NCBI GenBank assembly: GCA_018241665.1
Contig: JAFEDK010000019.1
Coordinates: 1 to 46,219, forward strand
Reading direction: 5' to 3'
Source of the DNA: Pseudomonadota bacterium
GTDB taxonomy: Bacteria > Pseudomonadota > Gammaproteobacteria > Burkholderiales > Rhodocyclaceae
DNA: 46,219 nucleotides
Numbering within the stretch: position 1 is the first letter of the stretch; each line of letters opens with the position of its first letter. Under the pieces are notes generated by a model. The model did no database searches. It was given only the letters and a program-made list of their open reading frames with translations, and was not told the DNA's origin. The position numbers and the translations under genes were made by a program. Shown piece by piece: positions 1 to 8,219 of the stretch.

Positions 1-243
1 ACGCCCGCCGTCATCACCACCGACCTGCGCCTCAACGAGCCGCGCTACGTCACGCTGCCAAACATCATGAAGGCCAAGAAGAAGCCGCTCGACACCGTCA
101 AGCCGGCCGACCTGGGCGTCGATGTGACCCCGCGCCTGAGCACCCTGAAGGTCGTCGAACCGGCCGCCCGCAGCGCCGGCGTCAAGGTTGCCGATGTGGC
201 CCAGCTGGTCGAGAAGCTCAAGAACGAAGCGAAGGTGATCTGA
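1..243 (+). CDS. etfB: Electron transfer flavoprotein subunit beta (C-terminal part)
   Basis: The reading frame is open from the first base of the window and stops with TGA at 241-243, so only the last 80 residues of the protein are visible. The tail ([13 protein letters not shown], then a charged helix ending in KNEAKVI) matches the C-terminus of EtfB, which holds AMP and docks on acyl-CoA dehydrogenases. Together with EtfA it carries electrons from dehydrogenases to ETF:quinone oxidoreductase, and all of these partners follow directly downstream. A repeat element begins 8 bp after the stop. The identification relies on the tail and on context and is firm. Confidence 0.93.
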   Translation, partial: TPAVITTDLRLNEPRYVTLPNIMKAKKKPLDTVKPADLGVDVTPRLSTLKVVEPAARSAGVKVADVAQLVEKLKNEAKVI

Positions 244-251
244 GCCACTGA

Positions 252-317
252 GGGGGCGAATCCATTCGCCCTCCCCGGCTGCCCCACGCACGACGGGCGA
301 GTGAATTCGCCCCCACA
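252..317. repeat. REP/BIME-like paired inverted repeat, locus A
   Basis: Two arms face each other: a left arm at 252-271 (GGGGGCGAATCCATTCGCCC, one base off the family core) and a right arm at 295-317 with core GGGCGAGTGAATTCGCCC followed by CCACA. Each arm is nearly self-complementary, and the two arms are also reverse complements of each other, so the transcript can fold into one long or two short hairpins. It fills most of the 103-bp gap between etfB and etfA. Confidence 0.85.
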
Positions 318-346
318 GGAATAGAGAAAGCGAGTCAGGAGACAAA

Positions 347-1282
347 ATGCCCATCCTCGTCATTGCCGAACACGACAACGCCGGCCTGAAGGCCGCCACC
401 CTCAACACCGTCAGCGCTGCCACCAAGCTGGGTGCCGACGTCGAAGTGCTGGTCGCCGGCGCAGCCTGCGGCGCTGCCGCCGAAGCCGCCGCCAAGCTGG
501 CCGGCGTCGCCAAGGTCAAGGTCGCCGACGGCGCCGCCTACGCCGAGCAGAGCGCCGAGAACCTCGCCGCGCTGCTGGTGGATGTGGTCAAGGCCGGCGG
601 CTACAGCCACGTACTGGCCCCCGCTACCACCTTCGGCAAGAACGTGCTGCCGCGCCTCGCCGCGCTGCTCGACGTAGCCCAGATTTCCGACATCGTCGCC
701 ATCGAGTCCGCCGACACCTTCGTGCGCCCGATCTACGCCGGCAACGCGCTGGCCACCGTCAAGTCCGCCGACCCGATCAAGGTCATCACCGTGCGCACCA
801 CCGCGTTCGATGCGGCTGCTCAAGGCGGCTCCGCCGCTGTGGAAGCCATCGCTGCCGGCGCCGAGCTGGGCCTGTCCAAGCTGGTCGGCCGCGAACTGAC
901 CGTGTCCGCCCGTCCGGAACTCGGTGCCGCCAAGATCATCGTGTCCGGCGGCCGTGGTCTCGGCAACGGCGACAACTACCGTGCAGTGCTGGAGCCCCTG
1001 GCCGACAAGCTCGGTGCTGCCCTCGGCGCATCCCGCGCCGCCGTCGATGCCGGCTTCGTGCCCAACGACTACCAGGTCGGCCAGACCGGCAAGATCGTCG
1101 CGCCGCAGCTCTACCTGGCGGTCGGCATCTCCGGCGCCATCCAGCACCTGGCCGGCATGAAGGACTCCAAGGTGATCGTCGCGATCAACAAGGATCCGGA
1201 AGCGCCGATCTTCCAGGTGGCCGACTACGGCCTCGTCGCCGACCTCTTCGAGGCCGTGCCGCAGCTGGCGTCCGCACTGTAA
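347..1282 (+). CDS. etfA: Electron transfer flavoprotein subunit alpha
   Basis: This 311-residue protein has the normal EtfA length. The N-terminal half is the ETF alpha/beta-type domain (starting [11 protein letters not shown]). The C-terminal half is the FAD-binding ETF_alpha domain, with the motif VSGGRGLG, then [21 protein letters not shown] and [12 protein letters not shown], which are the residues that hold FAD. With EtfB it forms the soluble heterodimer that takes electrons from acyl-CoA dehydrogenases. The ATG at 347 is preceded by GTCAGGAGAC, a usable ribosome site. It is the second gene of an etfB-etfA-dehydrogenase-ETF:QO series, each separated from the next by a repeat element. 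Confidence 0.97.
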   Translation: MPILVIAEHDNAGLKAATLNTVSAATKLGADVEVLVAGAACGAAAEAAAKLAGVAKVKVADGAAYAEQSAENLAALLVDVVKAGGYSHVLAPATTFGKNVLPRLAALLDVAQISDIVAIESADTFVRPIYAGNALATVKSADPIKVITVRTTAFDAAAQGGSAAVEAIAAGAELGLSKLVGRELTVSARPELGAAKIIVSGGRGLGNGDNYRAVLEPLADKLGAALGASRAAVDAGFVPNDYQVGQTGKIVAPQLYLAVGISGAIQHLAGMKDSKVIVAINKDPEAPIFQVADYGLVADLFEAVPQLASAL

Positions 1283-1290
1283 GCAATCGT

Positions 1291-1359
1291 TGTTGGGGCG
1301 AATTCATTCGCCCCAAGCTGGCTGAGCGAAGTTCGTGGGCGAATGAATTCGCCCCAACA
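1291..1359. repeat. REP/BIME-like paired inverted repeat, locus B
   Basis: The left arm is at 1291-1314 and the right arm at 1337-1359, both with the exact core (GGGCGAATTCATTCGCCC and reverse complement). The outer flanks differ from the other loci in a matched way: TGTTGGGG on the left and CCCCAACA on the right, where the other loci have TGTGGGGG and CCCCCACA. The change keeps the outer stem paired. It starts 8 bp after the etfA stop codon. Confidence 0.88.
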
Positions 1360-1411
1360 CGACCGAAGCAGCCCGCAAAAAATCCATTTACCGAATTCGC
1401 AAGGAAACACC

Positions 1412-3202
1412 ATGAGCAATTACGTCGCCCCCGTGAAGGACATGCTGTTCGCCATGAACGAGCTGGCCGGCCTGCAGGAAATCGTCGGGCTGCCCGGCAA
1501 CGAGGAAGTGTCCACCGACCTGGTCGAGGCCATCCTCGAGGAAGCCGGCAAGTTCGCCACCGAAGTCGTCGATCCGCTCAATCCCGTGGGCGACAAGCAG
1601 GGCAACAAGTGGAACAACGGCGTGGTGACCACCGCCGACGGCTTCAAGGAAGCCTATGCCTCCTTCTGTGAAACCGGCTGGAACGGCATGCCCGCCTCCA
1701 CCGAGTTCGGCGGCCAGGGACTGCCGGTGACCGTGTCCACCGCCGTGCTGGAAATGTGGAAGTCCGCCAGCATCTCCTTCTCCCTGTGCCAGATGCTCAC
1801 GCTGGGCGCGGTGGAAGCCATCGCCCACCACGGCTCCGACGAGCTGAAGGCGACCTACCTGCCCAACATGGTGTCCGGCAAGTGGACCGGCACGATGAAC
1901 CTCACCGAGCCGCAGGCCGGCTCCGACCTCGCTGCCATCCGCAGCAAGGCCGAACCCCGCGCCGACGGCAGCTACGCGATCAGCGGCACCAAGATCTTCA
2001 TCACCTGGGGTGAGCACGACATGGCCGAGAACATCGTCCACCTCGTGCTGGCCCGCCTGCCGGACGCCCCTCCGGGCGTGAAGGGCATCTCCCTGTTCAT
2101 CGCGCCGAAGTTCCTCGTCAATGCGGACGGCAGCCTCGGCGAGCGCAACGACCTGATCTGCGCCTCCATCGAGCACAAGATGGGCATCCACGGCAGCGCC
2201 ACGGCAGTGATGTCCTTCGGAGACAAGGGCGGCGCCATCGGCTACCTGGTCGGCGAGCCGAACCGCGGCCTCGAGTACATGTTCACGATGATGAACCACG
2301 CCCGCCTGAACGTCGGCCTGGAAGGTGTCGGCGTTTCCGAGCGCAGCTACCAGCATGCCCTCGCCTACGCCCGCGAGCGCATCCAGGGCAAGATCATCGG
2401 CGACAAGTCCGGCGAGAAGAAGCCCATCCTGCACCACCCGGACGTGCGCCGCATGCTCATGGACATGAAGTCCCGCACCGAAGCGGGCCGTGCCCTCGCC
2501 TACTACGTGGCCGGCTGCATGGACCGCGCCAAGAGCCACCCGGACGCCGACGTGCGCGCCGCCAACCAGCGCCGCCTCGAACTGCTGACCCCCGTGGTGA
2601 AAGGCTGGTGCACCGAGAACGCCCAGGGCATCACCTGGAACGGCGTGCAGGTACACGGCGGCATGGGCTTCATCGAGGAAACCGGCGCCGCCCAGTACAT
2701 GCGCGACGCCCGCATCATCACCATCTACGAAGGCACCACCGCGATCCAGGCCAACGACCTGATCGGCCGCAAGACCGCCAAGGAAGGCGGCAAGAGCATG
2801 CAGCAACTGCTCGCCGAAATCGCCGAGACCGCTTCCGCGCTGCGCGGCTCCGACAACGCAACGCTGAAGGGCCTGGCCGACGCGCTGGGCACCGGCATCG
2901 CCGCGCTGGACGAAGCCACCAACTGGCTGCTCGCCAACTACGACGCCAACCCGCAAGCCGCCGCAGCCGGCTCGGTGCCCTTCCTCAAGCTGACCGGCAT
3001 CGTCGTCGGCGGCTGGCTGATGGCCCGCTCCGCACAGATCGCCGCCACCCGCCTGGATGCGGCCGATGGCGACTTCTACAAGGCCAAGCTGGCCACCGCC
3101 GCCTACTTCGCCCAGCACGTGATCCCCGAAGCCAACAGCTACCGGGATGCCATCGTGAATGGCGCCGAGTCGGTGCTGGCCCTGGAAGAAGCCCTCTTCT
3201 AA
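1412..3202 (+). CDS. Acyl-CoA dehydrogenase, long DmdC-like type
   Basis: The 596-residue length and the N-terminal extension (MSNYVAPVKDMLFAMNEL) fit the long acyl-CoA dehydrogenase family that includes 3-methylmercaptopropionyl-CoA dehydrogenase DmdC. It should oxidise an acyl-CoA to the 2-enoyl-CoA and pass electrons to ETF, whose genes lie just upstream. Visible motifs are the FAD/substrate loop NLTEPQAGSDL, QVHGGMGFIEE, and IYEGTTAIQ with the expected catalytic glutamate at about residue 440. An in-frame ATG at 1343 lies inside the repeat element; ATG 1412 with AAGGAAAC upstream is the better start. The actual substrate cannot be told from sequence; medium- or long-chain fatty acyl-CoA is as likely as a sulfur compound. 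Confidence 0.92.
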   Translation: MSNYVAPVKDMLFAMNELAGLQEIVGLPGNEEVSTDLVEAILEEAGKFATEVVDPLNPVGDKQGNKWNNGVVTTADGFKEAYASFCETGWNGMPASTEFGGQGLPVTVSTAVLEMWKSASISFSLCQMLTLGAVEAIAHHGSDELKATYLPNMVSGKWTGTMNLTEPQAGSDLAAIRSKAEPRADGSYAISGTKIFITWGEHDMAENIVHLVLARLPDAPPGVKGISLFIAPKFLVNADGSLGERNDLICASIEHKMGIHGSATAVMSFGDKGGAIGYLVGEPNRGLEYMFTMMNHARLNVGLEGVGVSERSYQHALAYARERIQGKIIGDKSGEKKPILHHPDVRRMLMDMKSRTEAGRALAYYVAGCMDRAKSHPDADVRAANQRRLELLTPVVKGWCTENAQGITWNGVQVHGGMGFIEETGAAQYMRDARIITIYEGTTAIQANDLIGRKTAKEGGKSMQQLLAEIAETASALRGSDNATLKGLADALGTGIAALDEATNWLLANYDANPQAAAAGSVPFLKLTGIVVGGWLMARSAQIAATRLDAADGDFYKAKLATAAYFAQHVIPEANSYRDAIVNGAESVLALEEALF

Positions 3203-3238
3203 GCACCCCGGGGAGGCTGGCCCTCCCCCTCTCTCCCC

Positions 3239-3307
3239 TGTGGGGGCGGATTCATTCGCCCTCGGACCGAGAACCATGCCGTGAGGGCGAGTGAATTCGC
3301 CCCCACA
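3239..3307. repeat. REP/BIME-like paired inverted repeat, locus C
   Basis: The left arm is at 3239-3261 (core GGGCGGATTCATTCGCCC, one change) and the right arm at 3285-3307 (core GGGCGAGTGAATTCGCCC, one change, the same change as at locus A). The outer flanks TGTGG/CCACA pair. It occupies half of the 141-bp gap between the acyl-CoA dehydrogenase and ETF:QO genes. Confidence 0.87.
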
Positions 3308-3343
3308 GGACACGTGCAACCTGAATTTCTGGAGAACGCAGCA

Positions 3344-4975
3344 ATGACCCGTGACGCGATGGAATACGACGTGGTGATCGTCGGCGCAGGCCCCTCCGGC
3401 CTGACGACCGCGATCCGCCTGAAGCAACTGGCCGCGAAGGCCGGCAGCGAGCTTTCGGTGTGCGTCGTCGAGAAAGGCTCCGAAGTCGGTGCCCACATCC
3501 TGTCCGGCGCGGTCATCGAAACCCGTTCCCTGGAAGAACTCTTCCCCGACTGGAAGGAACGCGGCGCGCCCCTCAACACGCCGGTGAAGGAAGACCGCTT
3601 CCTGTTCCTGACCACCGACAAGGCCTACAAGCTGCCCACCCCGCCGCAGATGCACAACGATGGCAACTACATCGTCAGCCTCGGCAACGTGGTGCGCTGG
3701 CTCGGCCAGCAGGCCGAAGAGCTGGGCGTCGAGATCTACCCGGGCTTCGCCGCCGCCGAGGTGCTTTACCACGAGGACGGCTCGGTGAAGGGCATCGCCA
3801 CCGGCGACATGGGCCTCGAGAAGAACGGTGAGCCCGGCCCCAACCACCAGCCGGGCATCGAGCTGCACGCCCACCAGACGGTGTTCTCCGAAGGCTGCCG
3901 CGGCTCCCTCACCAAGGGCCTGTTCACCAGGTTCAACCTGCGCGACGGCGCCGATCCGCAGACCTACGGCATCGGCATCAAGGAGCTGTGGGAAGTCCGC
4001 CCCGAAGTCCATCAGCCGGGCCTCACCGTGCATACCGTCGGCTGGCCGGTGTCGTCGGACGTGTATGGCGGCTCCTTCCTGTATCACCTGGAGAACAACC
4101 AGGTCGCGGTCGGCTTCGTGGTCGGCCTCGACTACAGCAACCCGCACCTGTCTCCCTACGAGGAATTCCAGCGCTTCAAGACCCACCCGGAGATCCGCAA
4201 GTATTTCGAAGGTGGCCGACGCATCGCCTACGGCGCACGGGCCCTCAACGAAGGCGGCTTCCAGTCGGTGCCCAAGCTCACCTTCCCCGGCGGCGTGCTG
4301 GTCGGCGACACCGCCGGCTTCCTCAACGTGCCGAAGGTCAAGGGCACCCACATGGCCATGAAGTCGGGCATCGAGGCCGCCGAGGCGATCTTCGCCCACC
4401 TGGGCGCCGAAGGGCAGACCGGCCACGAAGTGCTCGGCTACCCGGAGCGCCTGAAGAAGAGCTGGCTGTGGGACGAGCTGTACACCGTGCGCAACATCCG
4501 CCCGAGCTTCCGCTGGGGCCTGTGGGGCGGCATCGCCTACAGCGCCATCGACACCTTCCTGCTGAAGGGCCGCGCGCCATGGACGCTGCGCCACCACGCC
4601 GACCATACCCAGCTGAAGAAGGCTTCGGAATGTGCGCCGATCGTCTATCCGAAGCCGGACGGCAAGATCAGCTTCGACCGCCTGTCGTCGGTGTTCATCT
4701 CGGCCACCAACCACGGCGAGGACCAGCCCTGCCACCTGCGCCTGAAGGACGCCTCGGTGCCGGTGGCCACCAACCTGGCCCTCTACAACGCGCCGGAAAC
4801 CCGCTACTGCCCGGCCGGCGTGTACGAAATCGTCGAAGACACGAGCGGCCCACGCATGCAGATCAATGCGCAGAACTGCCTGCACTGCAAGACCTGCGAC
4901 ATCAAGGATCCGACACAGAACATCGACTGGGCAGTGCCCGAAGGAGGCGGCGGCCCGAACTACCCGAACATGTAA
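3344..4975 (+). CDS. Electron transfer flavoprotein:ubiquinone oxidoreductase
   Basis: This 543-residue protein has the full ETF:QO layout. It contains an N-terminal FAD dinucleotide fold ([13 protein letters not shown]), a central quinone/membrane-contact region, a second FAD stretch ([19 protein letters not shown]), and a C-terminal ferredoxin-like 4Fe-4S site with cysteines in RYCPAGVYE and [12 protein letters not shown]. It takes electrons from reduced ETF and gives them to ubiquinone at the inner membrane face, completing the path from the acyl-CoA dehydrogenase upstream. ATG 3344 follows TGGAGAACGCAGCA, so the Shine-Dalgarno is slightly distant but acceptable. The often-used symbol etfD or fixC-like is not assigned. 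Confidence 0.97.
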   Translation: MTRDAMEYDVVIVGAGPSGLTTAIRLKQLAAKAGSELSVCVVEKGSEVGAHILSGAVIETRSLEELFPDWKERGAPLNTPVKEDRFLFLTTDKAYKLPTPPQMHNDGNYIVSLGNVVRWLGQQAEELGVEIYPGFAAAEVLYHEDGSVKGIATGDMGLEKNGEPGPNHQPGIELHAHQTVFSEGCRGSLTKGLFTRFNLRDGADPQTYGIGIKELWEVRPEVHQPGLTVHTVGWPVSSDVYGGSFLYHLENNQVAVGFVVGLDYSNPHLSPYEEFQRFKTHPEIRKYFEGGRRIAYGARALNEGGFQSVPKLTFPGGVLVGDTAGFLNVPKVKGTHMAMKSGIEAAEAIFAHLGAEGQTGHEVLGYPERLKKSWLWDELYTVRNIRPSFRWGLWGGIAYSAIDTFLLKGRAPWTLRHHADHTQLKKASECAPIVYPKPDGKISFDRLSSVFISATNHGEDQPCHLRLKDASVPVATNLALYNAPETRYCPAGVYEIVEDTSGPRMQINAQNCLHCKTCDIKDPTQNIDWAVPEGGGGPNYPNM

Positions 4976-5076
4976 GACCCGCAGTACCCATAAAAAAGCA
5001 AGACCGGGGGAGAACAGCACTCACCCCACAAAACCAGAAAAACCAGAGACCTTCAACACCTTCCAAAGGAGTAATC

Positions 5077-5388
5077 ATGTCAGCGGAGATCTACAGGAAA
5101 GTGCGGGCCAACCCGCTCTTCTCGGAACTCGAAGGCAAGCGCAGCCGCTTTGCCTATCTGCTCAGCGCGATCGTGCTGATCACCTACTACGCGATGATGA
5201 TGCTCGTCGCCTTCGCCCCCGAGGTGATGCGCACGCCGATCTCGGCGGGCTCGACCCTCACCATCGGGGTGCCCGTCGGCGCCGTCATCATCATCGGTTC
5301 CTGGGTACTCACCGGCTGGTTCGTCAGCCGCTCCAACGGTGAGTTCGACCGCCTCAACAACGAGATCATCCAGGAGGCCACCAAGTGA
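5077..5388 (+). CDS. DUF485 small inner-membrane protein (YjcH-like)
   Basis: This is a 103-residue protein with two hydrophobic segments (about residues 25-46 and 63-85) and the DUF485 pattern [16 protein letters not shown] near its start. DUF485 proteins are nearly always encoded directly before ActP-type solute:cation symporters, as here, where the symporter start overlaps this stop by four bases (GTGA). They are presumed to assist or regulate the symporter, but no biochemical role is established. AAAGGAG lies seven bases before the ATG. Transcription probably begins in the 101-bp gap after ETF:QO or reads through from it. Confidence 0.9.
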   Translation: MSAEIYRKVRANPLFSELEGKRSRFAYLLSAIVLITYYAMMMLVAFAPEVMRTPISAGSTLTIGVPVGAVIIIGSWVLTGWFVSRSNGEFDRLNNEIIQEATK

Positions 5389-7055
5389 GCGCACACAAGC
5401 AAATCCTCGGCGCGGCACTGCTGACCCTGATGGGTGCCGCCGCCTATGCCGCCGACGCCATCGGCGCGGTGCAGAAGCAGCCCCTCAACATGACCGCCAT
5501 CGGCATGTTCTTCGTGTTCGTGGTGGCCACCATGGGCATCACTTACTGGGCGGCCAGCCGCACCAAGTCCACCGCTGACTTCTACACCGCCGGCGGCGGC
5601 ATCACCGGCTTCCAGAACGGCCTGGCGATCGCCGGTGACTACATGTCCGCAGCGACCCTGCTGGGCCTGTCGGCGATGACCTTCTCGAAGGGCCTGGACG
5701 GCTTCATCTACGCCATCGGCTTCTTCGTCGGCTGGCCGGTGATCCTGTTCCTGATGGCCGAGCGCCTGCGCAACCTGGGCAAGTTCACCTTTGCCGACAT
5801 CGCCTCCTACCGCCTCGAACAGGGCACCATCCGCAGCTTCGCCGCCTTCGGCTCGCTGACCGTGGTGTGCTTCTACCTGATCGTGCAGATGGTCGGCGCC
5901 GGCCAGCTCATCAAGCTGCTGTTCGGCCTCGACTACACCACCGCGGTGATCGTCGTCGGCGTGCTGATGGTGATCTACGTGACCTTCGGCGGCATGATCG
6001 CCACCACCTGGGTGCAGATCATCAAGGCCTGCCTGATGCTGTTCGGCGGCACCGTGCTGCTGTTCCTGGCCCTCAGCCAGTTCGGCTTCAGCCTGGAAAC
6101 CGCCGCGCAGAAGGCCGTCGAGGTGCACAAGGATGGCGGCAAGATCATGGGCCCCGGCTCCCTGCTGGCCGACCCGGTCAACGCGGTGTCCCTGTCCCTC
6201 GGCCTGGTTTTCGGCACCGCCGGCCTGCCGCACATCATGATGCGCTTCTTCACCGTTCCCAACGCCAAGGAAGCCCGCAAGAGCGTCTTCGTGGCGAGCG
6301 GCTGCATCGGCTACTTCTTCATGGTGGTGTGCGCGCTGGGCCTGATGGCGATCGTCATCGTCGGCACCAACCCCGAGTTCTTCGAAGGTGGCGACACCGC
6401 CGGCAAGCTGATCGGCGGCGGCAACATGCCGGTGATGCACCTGGCCAAGGCGGTCGGCGGCAACCTGTTCCTCGGCTTCATGTCGGCAGTGGCCTTCGCC
6501 ACCATCCTGGCGGTCGTTTCCGGCCTCGCGCTGGCTGGCGCCTCGGCCATCGCCCACGACATCTACGCCCGGGTGATCTGCAAGGGCAGCGCCAGCGAAA
6601 CCCAGGAAATGCGCGTTTCCAAGCTGGCCACCGTAGCCCTCGGCGTGGTCGCGGTGCTGCTCGGCATCCTGTTCGAGAAGCAGAACATTGCCTTCCTGGT
6701 CGGCCTGACCTTCGGCATCGCCGCCTCCACCAACTTCCCGATCCTGATCCTGTCCATGTACTGGAAGGGCCTGACGACCCGTGGCGCGCTGCTCGGCGGC
6801 CTGGTGGGGCTGATCTCGGCGGTGGGCTTCGTGGTGCTGTCCAAGGCCGTGTGGGTGGTGGTGCTCGGCAATGCCGCGCCGATCTTCCCCTACGAGCAAC
6901 CGGCCCTGTTCTCGATGCCGCTGGCTTTCTTCTTCACCTGGCTGTTCTCGGTGACCGACAGCAGCGCCCGCTCCAAGACCGACAAGGCAGGCTTCGACGA
7001 CCAGTACGTGCGTTCCCAGACCGGCATCGGCGCTGCAGCGGCCAGCGCCCACTGA
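5385..7055 (+). CDS. actP: ActP-type acetate/cation symporter (sodium:solute symporter family)
   Basis: This 556-residue membrane protein of the SSS family starts at GTG 5385, inside the stop of the DUF485 gene. An N-terminal signal-like hydrophobic segment ends near AAYA-ADA, followed by about 13 membrane helices. The stretch [16 protein letters not shown] followed by [14 protein letters not shown] is typical of ActP, which imports acetate and other short monocarboxylates. The second in-family signature [15 protein letters not shown] is present. Together with the DUF485 partner it suggests growth on acetate or short fatty acids, in keeping with the beta-oxidation genes upstream. A strong terminator follows. 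Confidence 0.93.
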   Translation: MSAHKQILGAALLTLMGAAAYAADAIGAVQKQPLNMTAIGMFFVFVVATMGITYWAASRTKSTADFYTAGGGITGFQNGLAIAGDYMSAATLLGLSAMTFSKGLDGFIYAIGFFVGWPVILFLMAERLRNLGKFTFADIASYRLEQGTIRSFAAFGSLTVVCFYLIVQMVGAGQLIKLLFGLDYTTAVIVVGVLMVIYVTFGGMIATTWVQIIKACLMLFGGTVLLFLALSQFGFSLETAAQKAVEVHKDGGKIMGPGSLLADPVNAVSLSLGLVFGTAGLPHIMMRFFTVPNAKEARKSVFVASGCIGYFFMVVCALGLMAIVIVGTNPEFFEGGDTAGKLIGGGNMPVMHLAKAVGGNLFLGFMSAVAFATILAVVSGLALAGASAIAHDIYARVICKGSASETQEMRVSKLATVALGVVAVLLGILFEKQNIAFLVGLTFGIAASTNFPILILSMYWKGLTTRGALLGGLVGLISAVGFVVLSKAVWVVVLGNAAPIFPYEQPALFSMPLAFFFTWLFSVTDSSARSKTDKAGFDDQYVRSQTGIGAAAASAH

Positions 7056-7105
7056 GAGCGAGCCAATCCCTTATCTTTCCTCCATCCCCCTCGAGGAAAT
7101 GTTTC

Positions 7106-7136
7106 GGGCGCCCCTTGGGGCGCCCGCTTTTTTTTT
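7106..7136 (+). terminator. Rho-independent terminator of actP
   Basis: A GC-only stem (GGGCGCCCC pairing with GGGGCGCCC, sharing a TT loop) is followed by nine T residues on the plus strand, about 50 bp after the actP stop. Confidence 0.93.
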
Positions 7137-7170
7137 GGCTGCACGCAGACGCCCGGCACGAGCGGCCAAA

Positions 7171-7206
7171 ATGCAAAAAGCCCAGCAAATGCTGGGCTTT
7201 TTGCAT
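7171..7206 (-). terminator. Terminator of the cold-shock gene (works on both strands)
   Basis: The stem ATGCAAAAAGCCCAGC pairs with GCTGGGCTTTTTGCAT around a short AAAT loop. Both strands end in a T-run, so it can end the cold-shock transcript from the right and any actP read-through from the left. Confidence 0.88.
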
Positions 7207-7246
7207 CGCAACCCCGCCGTGGCAGGATTGCTCCGTCAGGCCGGAA

Positions 7247-7453
7247 TTACTCGGCGGCGCGGATGTTGGCGGCCTGCTGACCCTTCGGGCCGGACACGAT
7301 GTCGAAGACAACGCGCTGACCTTCAGCCAGGGTCTTGAAGCCCTTGGACTGAATGGCGGAGAAGTGAGCGAACAGATCGTCGCCGCCACCTTCCGGGGTG
7401 ATGAAACCGAAGCCCTTAGCGTCGTTGAACCACTTCACGGTACCAGTTGCCAT
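7247..7453 (-). CDS. Cold-shock domain protein (CspA family)
   Basis: This 68-residue single cold-shock domain has the nucleic-acid binding motifs KGFGFI (RNP1, residues 13-18) and DLFAHF (RNP2, about residues 26-31). It binds single-stranded RNA and DNA and usually melts mRNA structure in the cold or acts as a general RNA chaperone. The start ATGGCAACTGG is preceded by TTGAGGTTATTCAAA; an in-frame upstream codon adding MRLFK is less likely. The spacing to the next minus-strand gene leaves a leader of up to about 250 bases, as is common for csp genes, although cold inducibility cannot be read from sequence. Confidence 0.96.
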   Translation of the reverse strand: MATGTVKWFNDAKGFGFITPEGGGDDLFAHFSAIQSKGFKTLAEGQRVVFDIVSGPKGQQAANIRAAE

Positions 7454-7640
7454 TTTGAATAACCTCAAATAAAAAATTACGGAGTTGCCCCGAGGGCAGG
7501 GCGAAGCTCAAGACGGCGGGGTGATGAAGGGAAGACAACCGCAGGACTGCGGATACTGAACCAGACAACAACAACACTACTTCTTGAAGATCGCAAGGCC
7601 GCACTGTGCACTGAAACCAGCCCCAACGCAAACACTATTT
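7454..7640 (-). promoter_or_regulatory. Probable 5' leader of the cold-shock gene
   Basis: No coding frame of convincing composition is present here. On the minus strand the segment holds a perfect hairpin at 7539-7552 (CCGCAG/CTGCGG) and an A/T-rich stretch right before the ribosome site (TAATTTTTTATTTGAGG). A structured leader is usual for cspA-type mRNAs. I could not locate a convincing -35/-10 pair, so the transcript start is unknown. Confidence 0.35.
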
Positions 7641-7710
7641 GCATCACGACACGAAAATAGTTCTGGCCATCCTGCCGCGCCATCTGCCACGCCACGATGG
7701 CCTTCGCGAA

Positions 7711-7929
7711 TCAGGCGCGCAGCAGGGCCTTCACCATGCGCTCGGACAACTGCTCCGGCGTGAACTGCGGCTCATTGGGCGGGTAGAGTTCCTGCTCGTC
7801 GAGGTTGAAGTCGTACTCCTTCGCCAGGGTCAGCATTTCACGGATCTTCTGACAGGCGGCGAGCTTGTCCTTCAGTTCGGGATTGGTACGGGCCAGATCG
7901 GAAAAGGCCTTGATATCCTTGATAGCCAT
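7711..7929 (-). CDS. Stand-alone Nif11-like domain protein
   Basis: This 72-residue protein resembles the Nif11/leader family: a helix with repeated charged residues (IKAFSDLARTNPELKDKL) then LAKEYDFNLDEQEL, matching the family's A-x-E-x-x-F/DF-E pattern. Nif11 domains occur near nitrogen-fixation genes and, in longer forms, as leader peptides of modified natural products. Here there is no Gly-Gly cleavage site, no Cys/Ser/Thr-rich core and no modifying enzyme nearby, so a precursor-peptide role is not supported. AGGAAGAACCGT precedes the ATG at 7929. Its function is unknown. An in-frame upstream extension to 8097 lacks a ribosome site and is rejected. Confidence 0.75.
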   Translation of the reverse strand: MAIKDIKAFSDLARTNPELKDKLAACQKIREMLTLAKEYDFNLDEQELYPPNEPQFTPEQLSERMVKALLRA

Positions 7930-8207
7930 ACGGTTCTTCCTGTGCAAATACGGGTCGAATGCTCGGACTGCGCGGTTTCCGACAAAACCCGACACGACGG
8001 GCGGCTTTGTCGTCGCAAGCCCTCCAAAAACGCCTGCCAAGACAGACGTTGACATGCAGTCAGCAAGGAATGCGCCACCTGCGACAATCAACCGCATTCC
8101 CGCCGGCCGGCAGGCCCGCTACAGTGCGTTCCACCGGCAGGCACGGCGCTCCCCCCGGCGCCCTGTCACCTGCTGCCTGCCGGCGCTTACCCTCTCCCTG
8201 CTTCGGG

Positions 8208-8213
8208 GATAAT
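8208..8213 (+). promoter_or_regulatory. Candidate -10 box directly before the regB start codon
   Basis: GATAAT lies six bases before the ATG at 8220, which would put the transcript start at or next to the A of ATG and give a leaderless mRNA. No Shine-Dalgarno is present upstream of this ATG. The -35 region (around 8185-8191, GCTTACC) is poor, so the call is tentative. Confidence 0.4.
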
Positions 8214-8219
8214 GGCCCG

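Noticed and set aside
1388-5020. A minus-strand open frame of 1210 codons opposite the acyl-CoA dehydrogenase and ETF:QO genes
   Set aside because: Same type of antisense shadow; it crosses two clear genes and a repeat element and shows no recognisable domain.
5187-7052. A long minus-strand frame opposite actP, rich in His, Gln, Glu and Asp
   Set aside because: Antisense image of membrane-helix codons; no motif and no ribosome site.
7711-7929. A natural-product precursor peptide
   Set aside because: No Gly-Gly cleavage site, no core region after the Nif11-like part and no modification or export genes within the neighbourhood.
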